DNA of 64,000 nt from UBA4660 sp034408895 (GTDB taxonomy: Bacteria; Bacteroidota; Bacteroidia; Flavobacteriales_D; Sanyastnellaceae): the NCBI GenBank assembly GCA_034408895.1, contig JAWXCI010000062.1, positions 72,179 to 136,178 on the forward strand, read 5' to 3'. Positions within the stretch are counted from its first letter, which is position 1; every line of letters begins with the position of its first letter. Positions 18,665 through 28,894 of this stretch are shown in pieces. Made by a program: the position numbers and the translations under genes. The notes under the pieces are model-generated. The model did no database searches. It was not told where the DNA came from and worked only from the letters and a program-made list of their open reading frames with translations.

Positions 18665-20332
18665 ATGACCCCCGAAAAACCCCTCAACTTCCTCGAAGAA
18701 ATAATAGCCGAAGACATCAAAAACGGCAAACACGATGGGCGTGTGCTCACGCGTTTTCCACCTGAGCCCAATGGCTACCTACACATCGGTCACGCCACTA
18801 CCATTTGCCTCAACTTCGGGTTGGGCAAAACATTTGGCGGCAAAACCAATCTGCGTTTTGATGACACCAATCCGGTGACTGAGGACACCGAATATGTGGA
18901 GAGCATCAAAGAAGATATTCGTTGGTTGGGCTTTGAATGGACCAACGAGTTTTATGCGAGTGACTACTTTGAGCAGTTGTATGAGTTTGCTGCAACGCTT
19001 ATTAGGAAAGGACTTGCTTATGTGGATGACAGCAGTGCGGAAGAAATTGCCTCAATGAAAGGAACTCCCACTGAGCCAGGAAAAGACTCGCCATTTCGCA
19101 ATCGTTCGATGGAAGAAAATCTGGATTTGTTTGCACGAATGCGTGCAGGAGAATTTGCAGAAGGTGAAAAAACCTTGCGTGCAAAAGTGGACATGGCATC
19201 ACCCAATATGCAACTGCGTGACCCTCTGATGTATCGCATCAAGTTTGCGCATCACCACCGCACAGGCGACAAGTGGTGCATCTATCCGATGTATGATTTT
19301 GCACATGGGCAAAGTGATTCGATAGAACAAATCACACACAGCATTTGTACCCTTGAGTTTGAAGTGCATCGCCCACTATACAATTGGTTTATCGAACAAC
19401 TTGGAATTTATCCAAGTCAGCAATATGAGTTTGCAAGACGCAATTTGAACTACACCGTGATGAGCAAACGCAAGCTCATGCAATTGGTAAATGAAAAACA
19501 TGTGAGTGGTTGGGATGACCCGCGCATGCCCACAGTGAGCGGTTTGCGCAGGCGTGGATACACTCCTGCAAGTGTTCGGAATTTTTGCGACCTCATCGGT
19601 ATTTCTCGCAGAGAAAGTGTGAGCGATGTGGGCTTACTCGAAAGCTGCATCCGCGAGGAGTTGAACAAAACCGCCACACGAAGAATGGTGGTGTTGAATC
19701 CTGTGAAGCTTATCATTGACAATTATGAAGTGGGCAAAACAGAAATACTTCATGGAGAAAACAATCCTGAAATGGAAGAGGGCGGTGGCCATCGCGACAT
19801 TCCATTCAGCAAAGAACTTTGGATTGAGCGCGATGACTTTATGGAAGAACCACCTAAGAAATTTTTCCGGCTTGGCCCAGGGTTGACGGTTCGATTGAAA
19901 AGTGCATACATCATCAAGTGTGAATCATTCAAAAAAGATGATGCGGGAAATGTCACTGAAATTCATTGCACCTATTTTCCAGATAGCAAGAGTGGAAATG
20001 ATACTAGCGGCATCAATGTGAAGGGCACCATGCATTTTGTTTCAGCAAATGATGCAGTTCCTGTGCAAGTGAATCTGTACGACCGGCTTTTCAAAGTAGA
20101 AAACCCTTCCTCGGAGGAGGGCGATTTTAAATCGTACATCAACGAAAACAGTTTGACGGTAATCGAAACTGCTTACGCAGAGGCGGATTTAAAAAACACA
20201 ATTGCCGGAGACAAATTTCAATTTATTCGTCTGGGATATTTCTGTGCCGATAAAGATTCGACTTCTGACAAAATCATTTTCAACCGAACGGTTGGTTTGA
20301 AAGACTCTTGGGCGAAGGAGGCGAAGAAATAA
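18665..20332 (+). CDS. glnS: Glutaminyl-tRNA synthetase
   Basis: 555 residues from ATG 18665 (MTPEKPLNFL), the same length as the E. coli enzyme; the GTG at 18623 would add an unneeded 14-residue leader. Charges tRNA-Gln directly. HIGH motif HIGH at 40-43 (PPEPNGYLHIGHATT) and the second motif VMSKR at about 265-269. The tRNA-Gln-specific beta-barrel anticodon-binding domain fills the last 220 residues. Same direction as gltX, 93 bases downstream. Confidence 0.97.
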   Translation: MTPEKPLNFLEEIIAEDIKNGKHDGRVLTRFPPEPNGYLHIGHATTICLNFGLGKTFGGKTNLRFDDTNPVTEDTEYVESIKEDIRWLGFEWTNEFYASDYFEQLYEFAATLIRKGLAYVDDSSAEEIASMKGTPTEPGKDSPFRNRSMEENLDLFARMRAGEFAEGEKTLRAKVDMASPNMQLRDPLMYRIKFAHHHRTGDKWCIYPMYDFAHGQSDSIEQITHSICTLEFEVHRPLYNWFIEQLGIYPSQQYEFARRNLNYTVMSKRKLMQLVNEKHVSGWDDPRMPTVSGLRRRGYTPASVRNFCDLIGISRRESVSDVGLLESCIREELNKTATRRMVVLNPVKLIIDNYEVGKTEILHGENNPEMEEGGGHRDIPFSKELWIERDDFMEEPPKKFFRLGPGLTVRLKSAYIIKCESFKKDDAGNVTEIHCTYFPDSKSGNDTSGINVKGTMHFVSANDAVPVQVNLYDRLFKVENPSSEEGDFKSYINENSLTVIETAYAEADLKNTIAGDKFQFIRLGYFCADKDSTSDKIIFNRTVGLKDSWAKEAKK

Positions 20333-20459
20333 ACCTTGAGCACTGCTCCGGTTGATGTGCGGTAAGTCAACTATCTACCGTGCTGTTACATTCGCACCGC
20401 CCAACCAGGATGAACGGATTTCCGCCAGTCATTGGTCAACGGTACATCAATTCTGATTC

Positions 20460-21773
20460 ATGACTCTTGCCCTGCAACTTTTATTGTCGCTTTCCATCCT
20501 CATCGTATTGCATGAGATGGGGCATTTTATTCCTGCTAAAATTTTCAAGACGCGGGTTGAAAAATTCTATCTCTTTTTCGATCCCTGGTTCTCGTTGGTG
20601 AAGAAAAAAATTGGGGATACTGTTTACGGCATCGGTTGGCTTCCGCTGGGTGGATACGTAAAAATTTCAGGGATGGTGGACGAAAGCATGGACAAAGACC
20701 AGCTTGCCAAACCCCCGCAACCATGGGAGTTTCGCTCCAAGCCCGCATGGCAACGACTCATTATCATGATTGGTGGCGTTACTGTAAATGTCATTCTCGG
20801 TTTTGTGATTTACTGGTTCGTGCTGGCTCACTGGGGTTACAAAGTGTTGCCACTGGAGAACGTTACTTATGGTGCGCATTTCGAACCGGTGCTGGAGAAG
20901 ATTGGATTCGAAGACGGTGACAAAATTCTCGCAGTAGATGACAGCATTCCACAATCGCATCACCAGGTAATGTCCATGTTGTTTTTCGATGAAGCGAAAA
21001 AAGTAACGGTGGAAAGGCGTGGTCAAAAAGTGGAAGTAAATATTCCGGAAGATATTTCATCCAGAATGTTGAGTGCAGGCGCAAGAGCTGCCATCACCCC
21101 GAGGTACAAGTGCGTAATTGATTCCTTTACGGTGAAATCTCCTGCCGACAGTGCGGGGTTGTTGAAGGGTGATAAAATTATTGGCGTGAATGAGGTCCGG
21201 TCGGAATTTTTCATGGACATCCAACAGGAAATTTTTAAGAACAAGGGCAAAGTCATCCGTGTGAATTTCATTCGTGGCGATTCAACCCTTGTTGCAAAAA
21301 TCAAGGTGAGCGAAGAAGGGGCTATCGGATTTTATCCTGTGCCTGATAGCAAATACCTCAAGTACGACACCCTTCAGTATTCAGTAGGCAGTGCCTTCCC
21401 CGCAGCGTTCCGTTATGCCAAAGAAATTATCCGCAAACAGGTACTCTCCATTCGATTCCTTTTCTCGCGCGCTGGTGTCACCCAAATGGGCGGCTTTATT
21501 TCCATTGCCAACATCTTTCCTGATAAATGGAATTGGTGGGCCTTTTGGGATAAGACAGCCTTGCTTTCACTTGTGCTTGCAGTCATGAATATTCTTCCCA
21601 TTCCCGCTCTTGATGGCGGACATGTCATCTTCCTTATTTGGGAAGTGATAACGGGGAAACCAGTGAAGCAGCGGGTACTCGAAGTGGCGCAAATGTTTGG
21701 ATTCTTGCTTCTTATTGGTCTTATCCTTTGGGCCAATGGGCTTGACATTTTCCGATTGTTCTCCGGAAATTAA
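20460..21773 (+). CDS. rseP: RIP site-2 metalloprotease RseP
   Basis: 437 residues, membrane-embedded zinc protease that cuts anti-sigma factors and cleared signal peptides within the membrane. Zinc motif HEMGH (H18, E19, H22) in the first helix; the third ligand is in NILPIPALDGGHV near residue 384. Two PDZ domains lie between (about 125-205 and 215-300; GLLKGDKIIGVNE in the second). The start at 20460 places the HExxH motif at the usual distance. It converges on the SpoIIE gene with 94 bases between the stops. Confidence 0.96.
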   Translation: MTLALQLLLSLSILIVLHEMGHFIPAKIFKTRVEKFYLFFDPWFSLVKKKIGDTVYGIGWLPLGGYVKISGMVDESMDKDQLAKPPQPWEFRSKPAWQRLIIMIGGVTVNVILGFVIYWFVLAHWGYKVLPLENVTYGAHFEPVLEKIGFEDGDKILAVDDSIPQSHHQVMSMLFFDEAKKVTVERRGQKVEVNIPEDISSRMLSAGARAAITPRYKCVIDSFTVKSPADSAGLLKGDKIIGVNEVRSEFFMDIQQEIFKNKGKVIRVNFIRGDSTLVAKIKVSEEGAIGFYPVPDSKYLKYDTLQYSVGSAFPAAFRYAKEIIRKQVLSIRFLFSRAGVTQMGGFISIANIFPDKWNWWAFWDKTALLSLVLAVMNILPIPALDGGHVIFLIWEVITGKPVKQRVLEVAQMFGFLLLIGLILWANGLDIFRLFSGN

Positions 21774-21867
21774 TCCTTCTTTCGCCTCCAGATTCTTACT
21801 TGAAAAGCACATCGGTGGCATAAATGGTTTGTCATTTATTAAAAATGATTTGAAATCTGTTCTCGTT

Positions 21868-24000
21868 TCAAAACACAATTCTTACCCCTACGAGACACAC
21901 ATCATCCACTTGCTCATATTCATTCTTCCATGAATTGAAAAAATCCACGAGCATTGGTTTTTGTTTCGCAACAGATTCTGCTGATATGCCATTGAGAAAA
22001 TCCAACATGCCCTTCTTCTTTAATTTTTTTCCATCTTCTCCACCGAATTGGTCAGGCAAGCCGTCAGTAAAGGCGTAGAGCATATCGTCATTCTTCAATT
22101 GAAATGATGATGATGTAAAAGGTTTGGTCATAGTTGCATCGCGCATCCCGATAGGCCTTCGCGTTCCCTTTAGTTCTATACATTCTCCATTCCTGAAGAT
22201 GAAAAGGTTTTGGTTCGCTCCGCAAAAAACTAATTCACGGGTTTCTTTCTGAATGGCTAAAAGCCCAATATCCATTCCGTCACCTGCATGAGCGTTTCCC
22301 GATCCGTTCATGTTTTTCAGCAATCGCTCATCCAACTTTTGCAGCAACACATCCGGTTGGTCATCCTTGAATTGAGCAATCGTTTCGCGAAGCAGGTTAA
22401 TGCTCATCACACTCATCATTGCTCCTGGCACTCCGTGTCCTGTGCAATCTCCCGTAGCAAGCATCAACACTTCATGAGGCGGGCCTTCCACGCCGTTGAG
22501 CATTGTTCTGCCGCCCCAGTAAAAATCTCCGCTCACAATGTCTTTGGGTTGGTAGAAAACAAAAGACTCAGGAAAAAATCCACGAACATCATCCTCTGTG
22601 GGAAGTACATTCTTCTGGATGCGCTCAGCATAACGAATGCTGTCAATAATTTCTTTCCGCTGTTCTTCTATTTGATTTTTCTGCACAAGAATTTCTTCCG
22701 TTCGCTCTTCCACTTTTCTTTCAAGCACCACATTGGCTTCGCGCTCCATGCGGTTAATCTCCTGTAGCGAAGAGAGCGCCTGATCTTTAAAACTTTTGAA
22801 ACGATCTACAATCGCAAGCGACAACAGCACAACTTCAGCTGCACTACCGATGAGCAATCCATAATCCGCATAAAAATCACTTCGCAACAACCCTGCGTTT
22901 GTTGCAATAAATCCGAACACAGTCAGTACCAACACAACAAAACCAAAGAGGAAAAACTTGGCAGGTTTGAAATTTTTTCTCAGCACCATCACCGCGATGG
23001 GAATGATGGCCAGGTTCAGCGAAAGAGCAACACCATTCACCACAAGAATGGAAATTGAAAAAATCACGTTGTGCCAAACCAGCGACAACATTGCGTTACA
23101 CATTATGACCATTCCTACCCACTTGAAAATAGAATTCACCCGTGAGTAAAATTCCTTCAAGTTCAAAAAATGCTGGCTGAAGCGCAACAACGAAAACACG
23201 CTCATGCTTGCGAAGAATGGATTGGCCACGTTGGCCATCCACGGATTGTCCGGCCACAAATAGTGAAACGCATAACCGCTGAGAGAAAACTGTAGCAGCA
23301 GGAGGTTGAAGTTGTAGTGCACATAATAAAGCGAAGAGCGCTCGCGAATGATGAGGTAGATGAAGAGGTTGAACAACAACACGAAAATGATCAGTCCGAA
23401 ATAGCTGCCTCGCAGCAACTGGTCTTTAGCATCACGCAGCGACAAGCCACGTTCATCTCGAATGGCTATGGGTGCAAGAAGTTGTTCACCACCACTACTA
23501 ATTTTAAGATAGTACTGCCGCATTTCAGCACGCGGTATTTCTACAGGATAGATGTAATTGTGGTGTGCCACCATCCGGCTATCGAACGGATACGCATCAC
23601 CTGTTTCGCACACCAACCGTATTTCGGTATGATGCCTTTCGTAAAGAATGGCTTCATTCAAAAGAGGATTTTGAACCTCAATAAGTTTCGTTAATGCATT
23701 CACACAATTGCCCGGCACATCAAACCGCAGCCAATAAGCCGAAGTGCTGAATGAGAAATTGGGAACAACTCCCTTTTCGAGATACATGAATAAGCTGTCC
23801 GGCAAAGAGCAGATGTTTTCAATTTGCAATGTGCCATTCCGGTCCTCAATAAATTGAATTCTTTCCGGTTTGAAAGCAGTTGTTTCTGACCCCCTTGCAT
23901 CTGAAGAATTTATGCGTAGAAATCCTAGCACGCCCACCAAGAAAATGATTAGGGGAACAAGAAGAACAAGTTGATATAGGCGTTTGCCGGGTGTTCGCAT
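21868..24000 (-). CDS. 7TMR-DISM sensor with SpoIIE-type serine/threonine phosphatase
   Basis: 710 residues from ATG 24000 (MRTPGKRL); a TTG at 24027 is less likely. After a signal/anchor helix there is an extracellular 7TMR-DISMED2 domain (about 60-190), a seven-helix 7TMR-DISM membrane domain (200-400), a coiled coil (EINRMEREANVVLERKVEERTEEI) and a PP2C-like SpoIIE domain. The metal-binding acidic residues appear in ATGDCTGHGVPGAMMS, GDGMDIG and FTDGLPDQFGG. Such enzymes dephosphorylate an STAS anti-anti-sigma protein. The window also encodes an RsbW-like ATPase at 57867-58292, but no STAS protein, so the link is inference. Confidence 0.93.
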   Translation of the reverse strand: MRTPGKRLYQLVLLVPLIIFLVGVLGFLRINSSDARGSETTAFKPERIQFIEDRNGTLQIENICSLPDSLFMYLEKGVVPNFSFSTSAYWLRFDVPGNCVNALTKLIEVQNPLLNEAILYERHHTEIRLVCETGDAYPFDSRMVAHHNYIYPVEIPRAEMRQYYLKISSGGEQLLAPIAIRDERGLSLRDAKDQLLRGSYFGLIIFVLLFNLFIYLIIRERSSLYYVHYNFNLLLLQFSLSGYAFHYLWPDNPWMANVANPFFASMSVFSLLRFSQHFLNLKEFYSRVNSIFKWVGMVIMCNAMLSLVWHNVIFSISILVVNGVALSLNLAIIPIAVMVLRKNFKPAKFFLFGFVVLVLTVFGFIATNAGLLRSDFYADYGLLIGSAAEVVLLSLAIVDRFKSFKDQALSSLQEINRMEREANVVLERKVEERTEEILVQKNQIEEQRKEIIDSIRYAERIQKNVLPTEDDVRGFFPESFVFYQPKDIVSGDFYWGGRTMLNGVEGPPHEVLMLATGDCTGHGVPGAMMSVMSINLLRETIAQFKDDQPDVLLQKLDERLLKNMNGSGNAHAGDGMDIGLLAIQKETRELVFCGANQNLFIFRNGECIELKGTRRPIGMRDATMTKPFTSSSFQLKNDDMLYAFTDGLPDQFGGEDGKKLKKKGMLDFLNGISAESVAKQKPMLVDFFNSWKNEYEQVDDVCLVGVRIVF

Positions 24001-24458
24001 CGCTGTTGCGTTGATTCTCAGAACCAACGTGATACGAAAGAAACATTAGTAAGTTTCAGCGGGGGCGGCATCTGATATGGTGTCGAAAAACACATTAGCG
24101 CCCAGCGCTTCCGGCATCCTATACGAAAATGCATATTGACTTCACCGCTGCAATCATGCAATTTTGGCCAATCAAAAAAGCAAGAATTCAAACTCGAAAA
24201 AATGGTTCTGCAATCGGTCAACTTCTCGTTATTGAATGTGTGGGAACACTTATCACTTTAGGCTGTACATTGATCGATGAGGACATACAAAAAATTGAAA
24301 TCGCAGGAGATTGTGTAATGAGTGCCGAAGACACCATTACACTAATATGGAATGGAACTTTGTACATGTAGATTGCGCGTTCCAATAGTTAGTGTTACTT
24401 CAGCAAACAATTGAACATCATTTGTTTTGAAAAAGAACCTTCCTAACATATCTTTAAA
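24001..24458. other. Intergenic region, no confident gene
   Basis: An 80-codon plus-strand frame (24129-24371) starts with ATG but shows no family resemblance, no clear ribosome-binding site and no neighbour support. I treat it as unproven. No hairpin or RNA gene is evident. Confidence 0.4.
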
Positions 24459-25003
24459 ATCACGCAACAAAAAATCATCCTAAACGCCACAGGTGAACCA
24501 TCACCTTCACAAAAACTTCAGCAGACACCAATGGTGAGTACGCTGAAATGATTGTGACTCTCAATGCAAGCGGTGATGGTCCTTCTCCACACCGCCATTG
24601 CTTGCAGGATGAGTTCTATCAATGTCTGGAAGGAAAACTTGGAGTAGAAAGCGATGGGAAAAAAATTGTGCTGGTGCCGGGTCGAACATTCACGGTTCCT
24701 AAAGACGCAGTGCACAGGTGTTATTCGGTGGGTGGAACAGAATCAAAATTCAACGCGGTGTTTACTCCAGCACTCAATATCCAATGTTCCTGTGCTTGTG
24801 CAGAAAACAATTTTTCCAGCAATGGCTGTTATTGGAAAAAATTTTGGTGCAGTGAAAGCGAAGAGAAAATATTGAAAATGAAACTGGCACTAACACACTT
24901 CGCGCGTCCGGAAGCCGATGCGATGTGTGAACATTTCACCCATTCGGGTGGGCTTTTAGTTCTTTCATCCTCCAACCTTTGTCCAAAAATTCCCACATCA
25001 TGA
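24459..25003 (+). pseudogene. Cupin-domain protein, start lost and frameshifted
   Basis: Two frames together read as a small cupin. ITQQKIILNATGE begins at an ATC codon (24459) where an ATG is expected; reading then shifts frame near 24498 to ITFTKTSADTNGEYAEM. The cupin core follows: PSPHRHCLQDEFYQCLEG and FTVPKDAVHRCYSVGG with the two histidine motifs. No ATG, GTG or TTG opens the second frame before 24548, which would omit the first strands. After about 24780 the frame no longer resembles a cupin, so a second lesion is possible. The open frame ends in an ATGA overlap with the FG-GAP gene. A sequencing error could explain one shift but not also the start. Confidence 0.6.
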
Positions 25004-28000
25004 AAAGATATTTACCAATGGCAGTCCTGATCGCAGCTGTCGGCTCACAACTCGTTGCTTCTTCACAATCCTTGTGCTTCGACCCTGCGTCCGATGTTCT
25101 TTATGCTTCCGGCAACGGCCCCACCAGCGCAGCCACCGGTGATTTCGATGAAGACAACAACCGCGATGTGGTTGTTGCGAATTACCTCGAAGCATCATTC
25201 AGCATACTATCAGGCAATGGTGATGGGACTTTTGCACAAGCACTTATTGTTGCCGCCAACACTCCTACTGAAGTGGAAGTGGCCGACCTTGATGGCGATG
25301 GTCACGATGATTTAGTGTGGTCAAACATTTCCACTTCGCCTGTAATGTTTCGTGCAGGAAATGGTGATGGCACTTTCGGTGATGTCATCACTTCTTACAT
25401 CACAGGATTTGACGATTCGTTCCGGCAGCATTTCACGCTTGCCGATGTGACAGGAGATGGCGACCTTGATGCAATCGTCAATGAGTTTGACCAGGACAAA
25501 CTGCACATACTTGAAGGCAATGGCGATGGAACTTTCACGCTCGCACAAACTCTCACCACACTCGACCAACCACTCGATGTTGAGTTTGGCGACTTCAACA
25601 ACGATGGTGATGTGGATGTGATTTGCGGATACAACTACAACCTCGACAATGTTTCACTTTTCATGAATAACGGAAGCGGAACACTTATGAGTGGAACAGC
25701 TATCACCGCAGGCACCGCCTTTTATTTCTACCTCGAAGTTGCAGATTTCGATAACGACAACAACGACGACATTGCTGTAACGGGACTCACCAACATGCAC
25801 ATCCTCACCGGCAACGGAAACGGAACATTCGACCCTGCTATTAACCTTTCCATGCAATCGTATGGGGCAGATGTTGTTGCCAATGATTTTGATGATGATG
25901 GAAACATGGACCTTGCATGGGCAGATGAAGGAGGTGGAAATATTGGTGTGCTTATGAGTAATGGCAATGCCACATTCGACCCAACTAACTTCAACAGCAG
26001 CCACGGCCAGCCACGCGATTTAGTCGAAGATGATTTCGATGAAGACGGTGTATTAGACATTATCGGCATCAATTACCTTAACGACAATGTTTCATTTCTA
26101 AAAGGAAATGATGACGGAACTTTTGGTTCAGGAATGCTGGACTCTAACGGATTTGTGAACTCGCTTGGTGCGGGCGATGTAAACGATGATGGAAATCTTG
26201 ACATCGCTGTTGCGAATAACGGTGGTGGAATTTCACTGCTGATTGGAAATGGTGACGGCACATTTGACGACACCCAAAACTTCATCACACAATATGGTTT
26301 TGAAGATGTGGCTCTTGCGGACGTAAACGGTGATAATAATGACGACATCATCGCTTTGCAAGGCAGCACTTATGTGGCCATACTCATTAGCAACGGCAAC
26401 GGAACTTTCGACCCCGAGGTGAATTATGAGGCCGGTACCAATGCCGGTGGAGACCGTCAACTCGAAGTGGCCGACCTCAATGGTGATGGTTATCCTGACA
26501 TTGCAGCTTCATACATACAGGAAGATTATTTTTCTGTGCTGATGAACAATGGAAATGGAACATTTGCGGCACAAGTCACTTACACGACCGGAGATTATCC
26601 TTATGACATTCATGCCACCGACTACGATGGTGATGGTGACAAGGACATTTTCGTGGCCGCTTACAACGACAACCAACTCAACTTTTTTCGCAATAACGGA
26701 AACGGAACATTTACACCCATCGCTTCATTTGATGTGGGAACAACTCCTGTCAGTATCACCTCTGGTGATTGGAACAATGATGGTGACACCGACCTCGCCT
26801 GCGTGAATAGCAACAGCATGGACATCACCATCCTTATTCAGCCTGATGGAATTGGATTTCCCATAATCTCTACTATTCCCATGGAAGTAAACTCCAATCC
26901 CATGGAAGTGGTTTCGGGCGATGTGAATGGTGATGGCGATGCGGATTTGGTAGTAGCGCTTTATGCAATGGATCAGGCAGGTGTATTGTTTGGAAATGGT
27001 GATGGCACTTTCCAGGCTTTGGTGGCCTACAACGTGGAGCAATCTCCGCAAGACGTTGCGCTCGGTGATTTCAACAATGATGGTGCACTGGATATTTCAT
27101 CTGGAAATCATGGTTCGCAAAACGTTTCTGTCATCCTCAACAACTCCATCTACTTCCTTACAAGTGGCCCCACTGATTTCTGCGAAGGTGAAAGCGTGGC
27201 CCTCGGAGTGATTACAAATGGAAGCGAAGAATTTACTTATGCGTGGAGCAACGGTGCCACAACGGATCAAATAGTGGTGACTGAAAGCGGTGACTATACG
27301 GTGCTCGTTACCAACCAAAACGGAAACTGCACATTGGTATCACCTGTTGTCTCAGTCAATGTACTTCCATCAACTATTGATGTAAATCTCGATCTCAGTT
27401 TTGTGGGAAATGTTTGTGCAGATGGTGCCTCGTTTCCACTGCAAGGTGGTTCGCCACAAGGCGGCACCTATTCGGGCAGCGGTGTCAGCAATGATGTATT
27501 CGATCCATCGGATGTGAGCGCAGGCACTTACAATATTTCTTACACATACGTTGATGCGGGAGGTTGTGCAACAGGCACAGCAACCGATGACCTTGTGGTG
27601 AATGCACTTCCAATTGTGACCATTGATTTTCCTGTGGACACCGTTTGTATTGAAGATGGGAACTGGACTATTTCGGGCGGTTCACCGGCAGGCGGGGATT
27701 ACTTTGGTGAATACATAGTGTTCGGAACATTCGACCCCGCTGCCAGTGGCGAAGGATTGTTCGATATCCACTACACCTACACCGATGGCAACGGCTGCAC
27801 CAACGAAGCTGAAGAACAAATCCTGGTGGACATGTGCACGGGAGTGGGAGAAAGTGTGTGGAATGAATTTTCCGTCTATCCATCCGCAACGCATTCTTCT
27901 TTCACGATTGAAGGAAATCAAGGATTCACTTTTTCTGTGATGGATTCTTTTGGTAAACTACTTCTTGAAGAAAATGAAACGGGGACACGAACTGTTGTTC

Positions 28001-28089
28001 ACTTTGAAAACTACAGCGCAGGATTGTACCTAGTAAAAGTTTCGGCAGGCGAACAAAGCAAAATTTTCAGGATAGAGAAATTGAAATAA
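25000..28089 (+). CDS. Secreted FG-GAP/VCBS repeat protein with T9SS sorting domain
   Basis: 1029 residues from ATG 25000 (MKRYLPMAVL); signal peptide about 1-23. Roughly twelve FG-GAP/VCBS repeats fill 35-700, each with a calcium-binding DxDxDGxxD-type loop (DLDGDGHDD, DYDGDGDKD) and a GNGDGTF turn; they should fold as one or two beta-propellers. Then come PKD/Ig-like segments (FCEGESVALGV, YAWSNGATTDQIVV) and a T9SS type A sorting domain at the end (FSVMDSFGKLLLEE, AGLYLVKVSAGEQSKIFRI). An exported, surface-attached binding protein; ligand unknown. Confidence 0.93.
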   Translation: MKRYLPMAVLIAAVGSQLVASSQSLCFDPASDVLYASGNGPTSAATGDFDEDNNRDVVVANYLEASFSILSGNGDGTFAQALIVAANTPTEVEVADLDGDGHDDLVWSNISTSPVMFRAGNGDGTFGDVITSYITGFDDSFRQHFTLADVTGDGDLDAIVNEFDQDKLHILEGNGDGTFTLAQTLTTLDQPLDVEFGDFNNDGDVDVICGYNYNLDNVSLFMNNGSGTLMSGTAITAGTAFYFYLEVADFDNDNNDDIAVTGLTNMHILTGNGNGTFDPAINLSMQSYGADVVANDFDDDGNMDLAWADEGGGNIGVLMSNGNATFDPTNFNSSHGQPRDLVEDDFDEDGVLDIIGINYLNDNVSFLKGNDDGTFGSGMLDSNGFVNSLGAGDVNDDGNLDIAVANNGGGISLLIGNGDGTFDDTQNFITQYGFEDVALADVNGDNNDDIIALQGSTYVAILISNGNGTFDPEVNYEAGTNAGGDRQLEVADLNGDGYPDIAASYIQEDYFSVLMNNGNGTFAAQVTYTTGDYPYDIHATDYDGDGDKDIFVAAYNDNQLNFFRNNGNGTFTPIASFDVGTTPVSITSGDWNNDGDTDLACVNSNSMDITILIQPDGIGFPIISTIPMEVNSNPMEVVSGDVNGDGDADLVVALYAMDQAGVLFGNGDGTFQALVAYNVEQSPQDVALGDFNNDGALDISSGNHGSQNVSVILNNSIYFLTSGPTDFCEGESVALGVITNGSEEFTYAWSNGATTDQIVVTESGDYTVLVTNQNGNCTLVSPVVSVNVLPSTIDVNLDLSFVGNVCADGASFPLQGGSPQGGTYSGSGVSNDVFDPSDVSAGTYNISYTYVDAGGCATGTATDDLVVNALPIVTIDFPVDTVCIEDGNWTISGGSPAGGDYFGEYIVFGTFDPAASGEGLFDIHYTYTDGNGCTNEAEEQILVDMCTGVGESVWNEFSVYPSATHSSFTIEGNQGFTFSVMDSFGKLLLEENETGTRTVVHFENYSAGLYLVKVSAGEQSKIFRIEKLK

Positions 28090-28226
28090 AACCAACAGTT
28101 CCGAATTGAAAAACAATAAAAGGATTGCGGAGTGGTGATGAATAATTAGCGGATGGAGGATTCAATATTTCCCTTCTCGCGTCAGGTAGGCTTCCATTCG
28201 AATCATCTTGTTTCCTATTGTCGTTT
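28090..28226. other. Intergenic, no feature seen
   Basis: Sequence between the FG-GAP stop and the displaced ispG repeat. No ORF, hairpin or promoter is recognised. Confidence 0.4.
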
Positions 28227-28318
28227 ACAACGGCACATCAGCATATCACCACATCAGTTTTTCTCCTCTACCTAATCTCCTCCTTCTTTAATCAACCCAA
28301 TCAATTCGTCCACCGCCT
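28227..28318 (-). repeat. Direct repeat copy A: displaced duplicate of the ispG 3' end
   Basis: 92 bases that match 28895-28986 at all but two positions. The shared block covers the last 21 codons of ispG, its stop codon and 27 bases beyond. This copy abuts the toxin stop codon (28326-28328) and is 668 bases from the genuine ispG end. Confidence 0.9.
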
Positions 28319-28325
28319 TGGCATC

Positions 28326-28693
28326 TTAATTCAACACGACAACTTGTGCATCGGTGAATTTCGAAAACTCCTTATCAAATGTGAACAGCGTAAGTGAAAA
28401 TACACTTGCTGTTGCAGCGATGATGCTGTCAGGTAGTTTTGATTTGTAAGTCTTCCTGAAATAAATTACTTCATCCTTCACGCTGTCCGATAGCGGGATG
28501 ATGATGCATGAATGAAGTAACTACCGTATAAGATTTTCTTCTGCTTTGGTGATGCCCCGTTTGCTAAGCAATTCCATTTCTGTGATTACGGAAATGAATA
28601 CTTCGGCACCGTGAAGAAGCTGAACAGCCTGGCTGTGGTTTCCAAAACACGGATGATCACATTGGTATCGGCCAGCAGTTTAGTTCCACTCAC
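28326..28693 (-). pseudogene. VapC-like PIN-domain toxin, disrupted
   Basis: Read from a GTG at 28693 that overlaps the antitoxin end (SGTKLLADTNVIIRVLE), the frame shifts near 28635 to QAVQLLHGAEVFISVITEME, then meets an in-frame TAG at 28521-28523, after which the same frame continues LLHSCIIIPLSDSVKDEVI to a TAA at 28326. All four acidic PIN residues survive across the pieces: D in LADTN, E in ITEMELL, D in LPDSIIAAT and D in TFDKEF. The full toxin would be about 122 residues, a normal PIN length. One frameshift and one nonsense change indicate that the ribonuclease is dead. Confidence 0.8.
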
Positions 28694-28853
28694 CCCGCAA
28701 TTGTTTTTGGTATTTCACAGCGTCAACATGCCATTTCATTTTGCCTGCAAATTTTTTTGCATTGAATTTTTTTCGCTTGTTCTTGCCCTGTTGCACAGCG
28801 AGTGCCTCAAGCAATTCTTCAGTTGACTTGAAATGTGATGCATAAAGTACCAT
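28680..28853 (-). CDS. Antitoxin of the PIN-toxin pair
   Basis: 57 residues (MVLYASHFKSTEELLEALAV at the start), basic and intact, too short for most gene finders. It ends KYQKQLRGEWN, and the toxin GTG lies inside its last codons, the usual translational coupling of type II pairs. The N-terminal helix pattern and lysine-rich middle (KNKRKKFNAKKFAGK) fit small Bacteroidota antitoxins. A TACCTTTG -7 box precedes it by 19 bases. With its toxin broken it has no obvious selective use now. Confidence 0.7.
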   Translation of the reverse strand: MVLYASHFKSTEELLEALAVQQGKNKRKKFNAKKFAGKMKWHVDAVKYQKQLRGEWN

Positions 28854-28872
28854 GCGGGGAAAAATTTTGATT

Positions 28873-28880
28873 CAAAGGTA
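28873..28880 (-). promoter_or_regulatory. -7 element (TACCTTTG) of the PIN toxin-antitoxin cassette
   Basis: On the minus strand TACCTTTG matches TAnnTTTG and ends 19 bases before the antitoxin ATG at 28853, between that start and the repeat at the ispG end. It would let the cassette be transcribed independently of ispG. Confidence 0.5.
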
Positions 28881-28894
28881 GATGGGCAATCAGG

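Noticed and set aside
24129..24371. 80-codon plus-strand ORF upstream of the cupin pseudogene
   Set aside because: No family resemblance, no Shine-Dalgarno and no neighbour support; could be chance.
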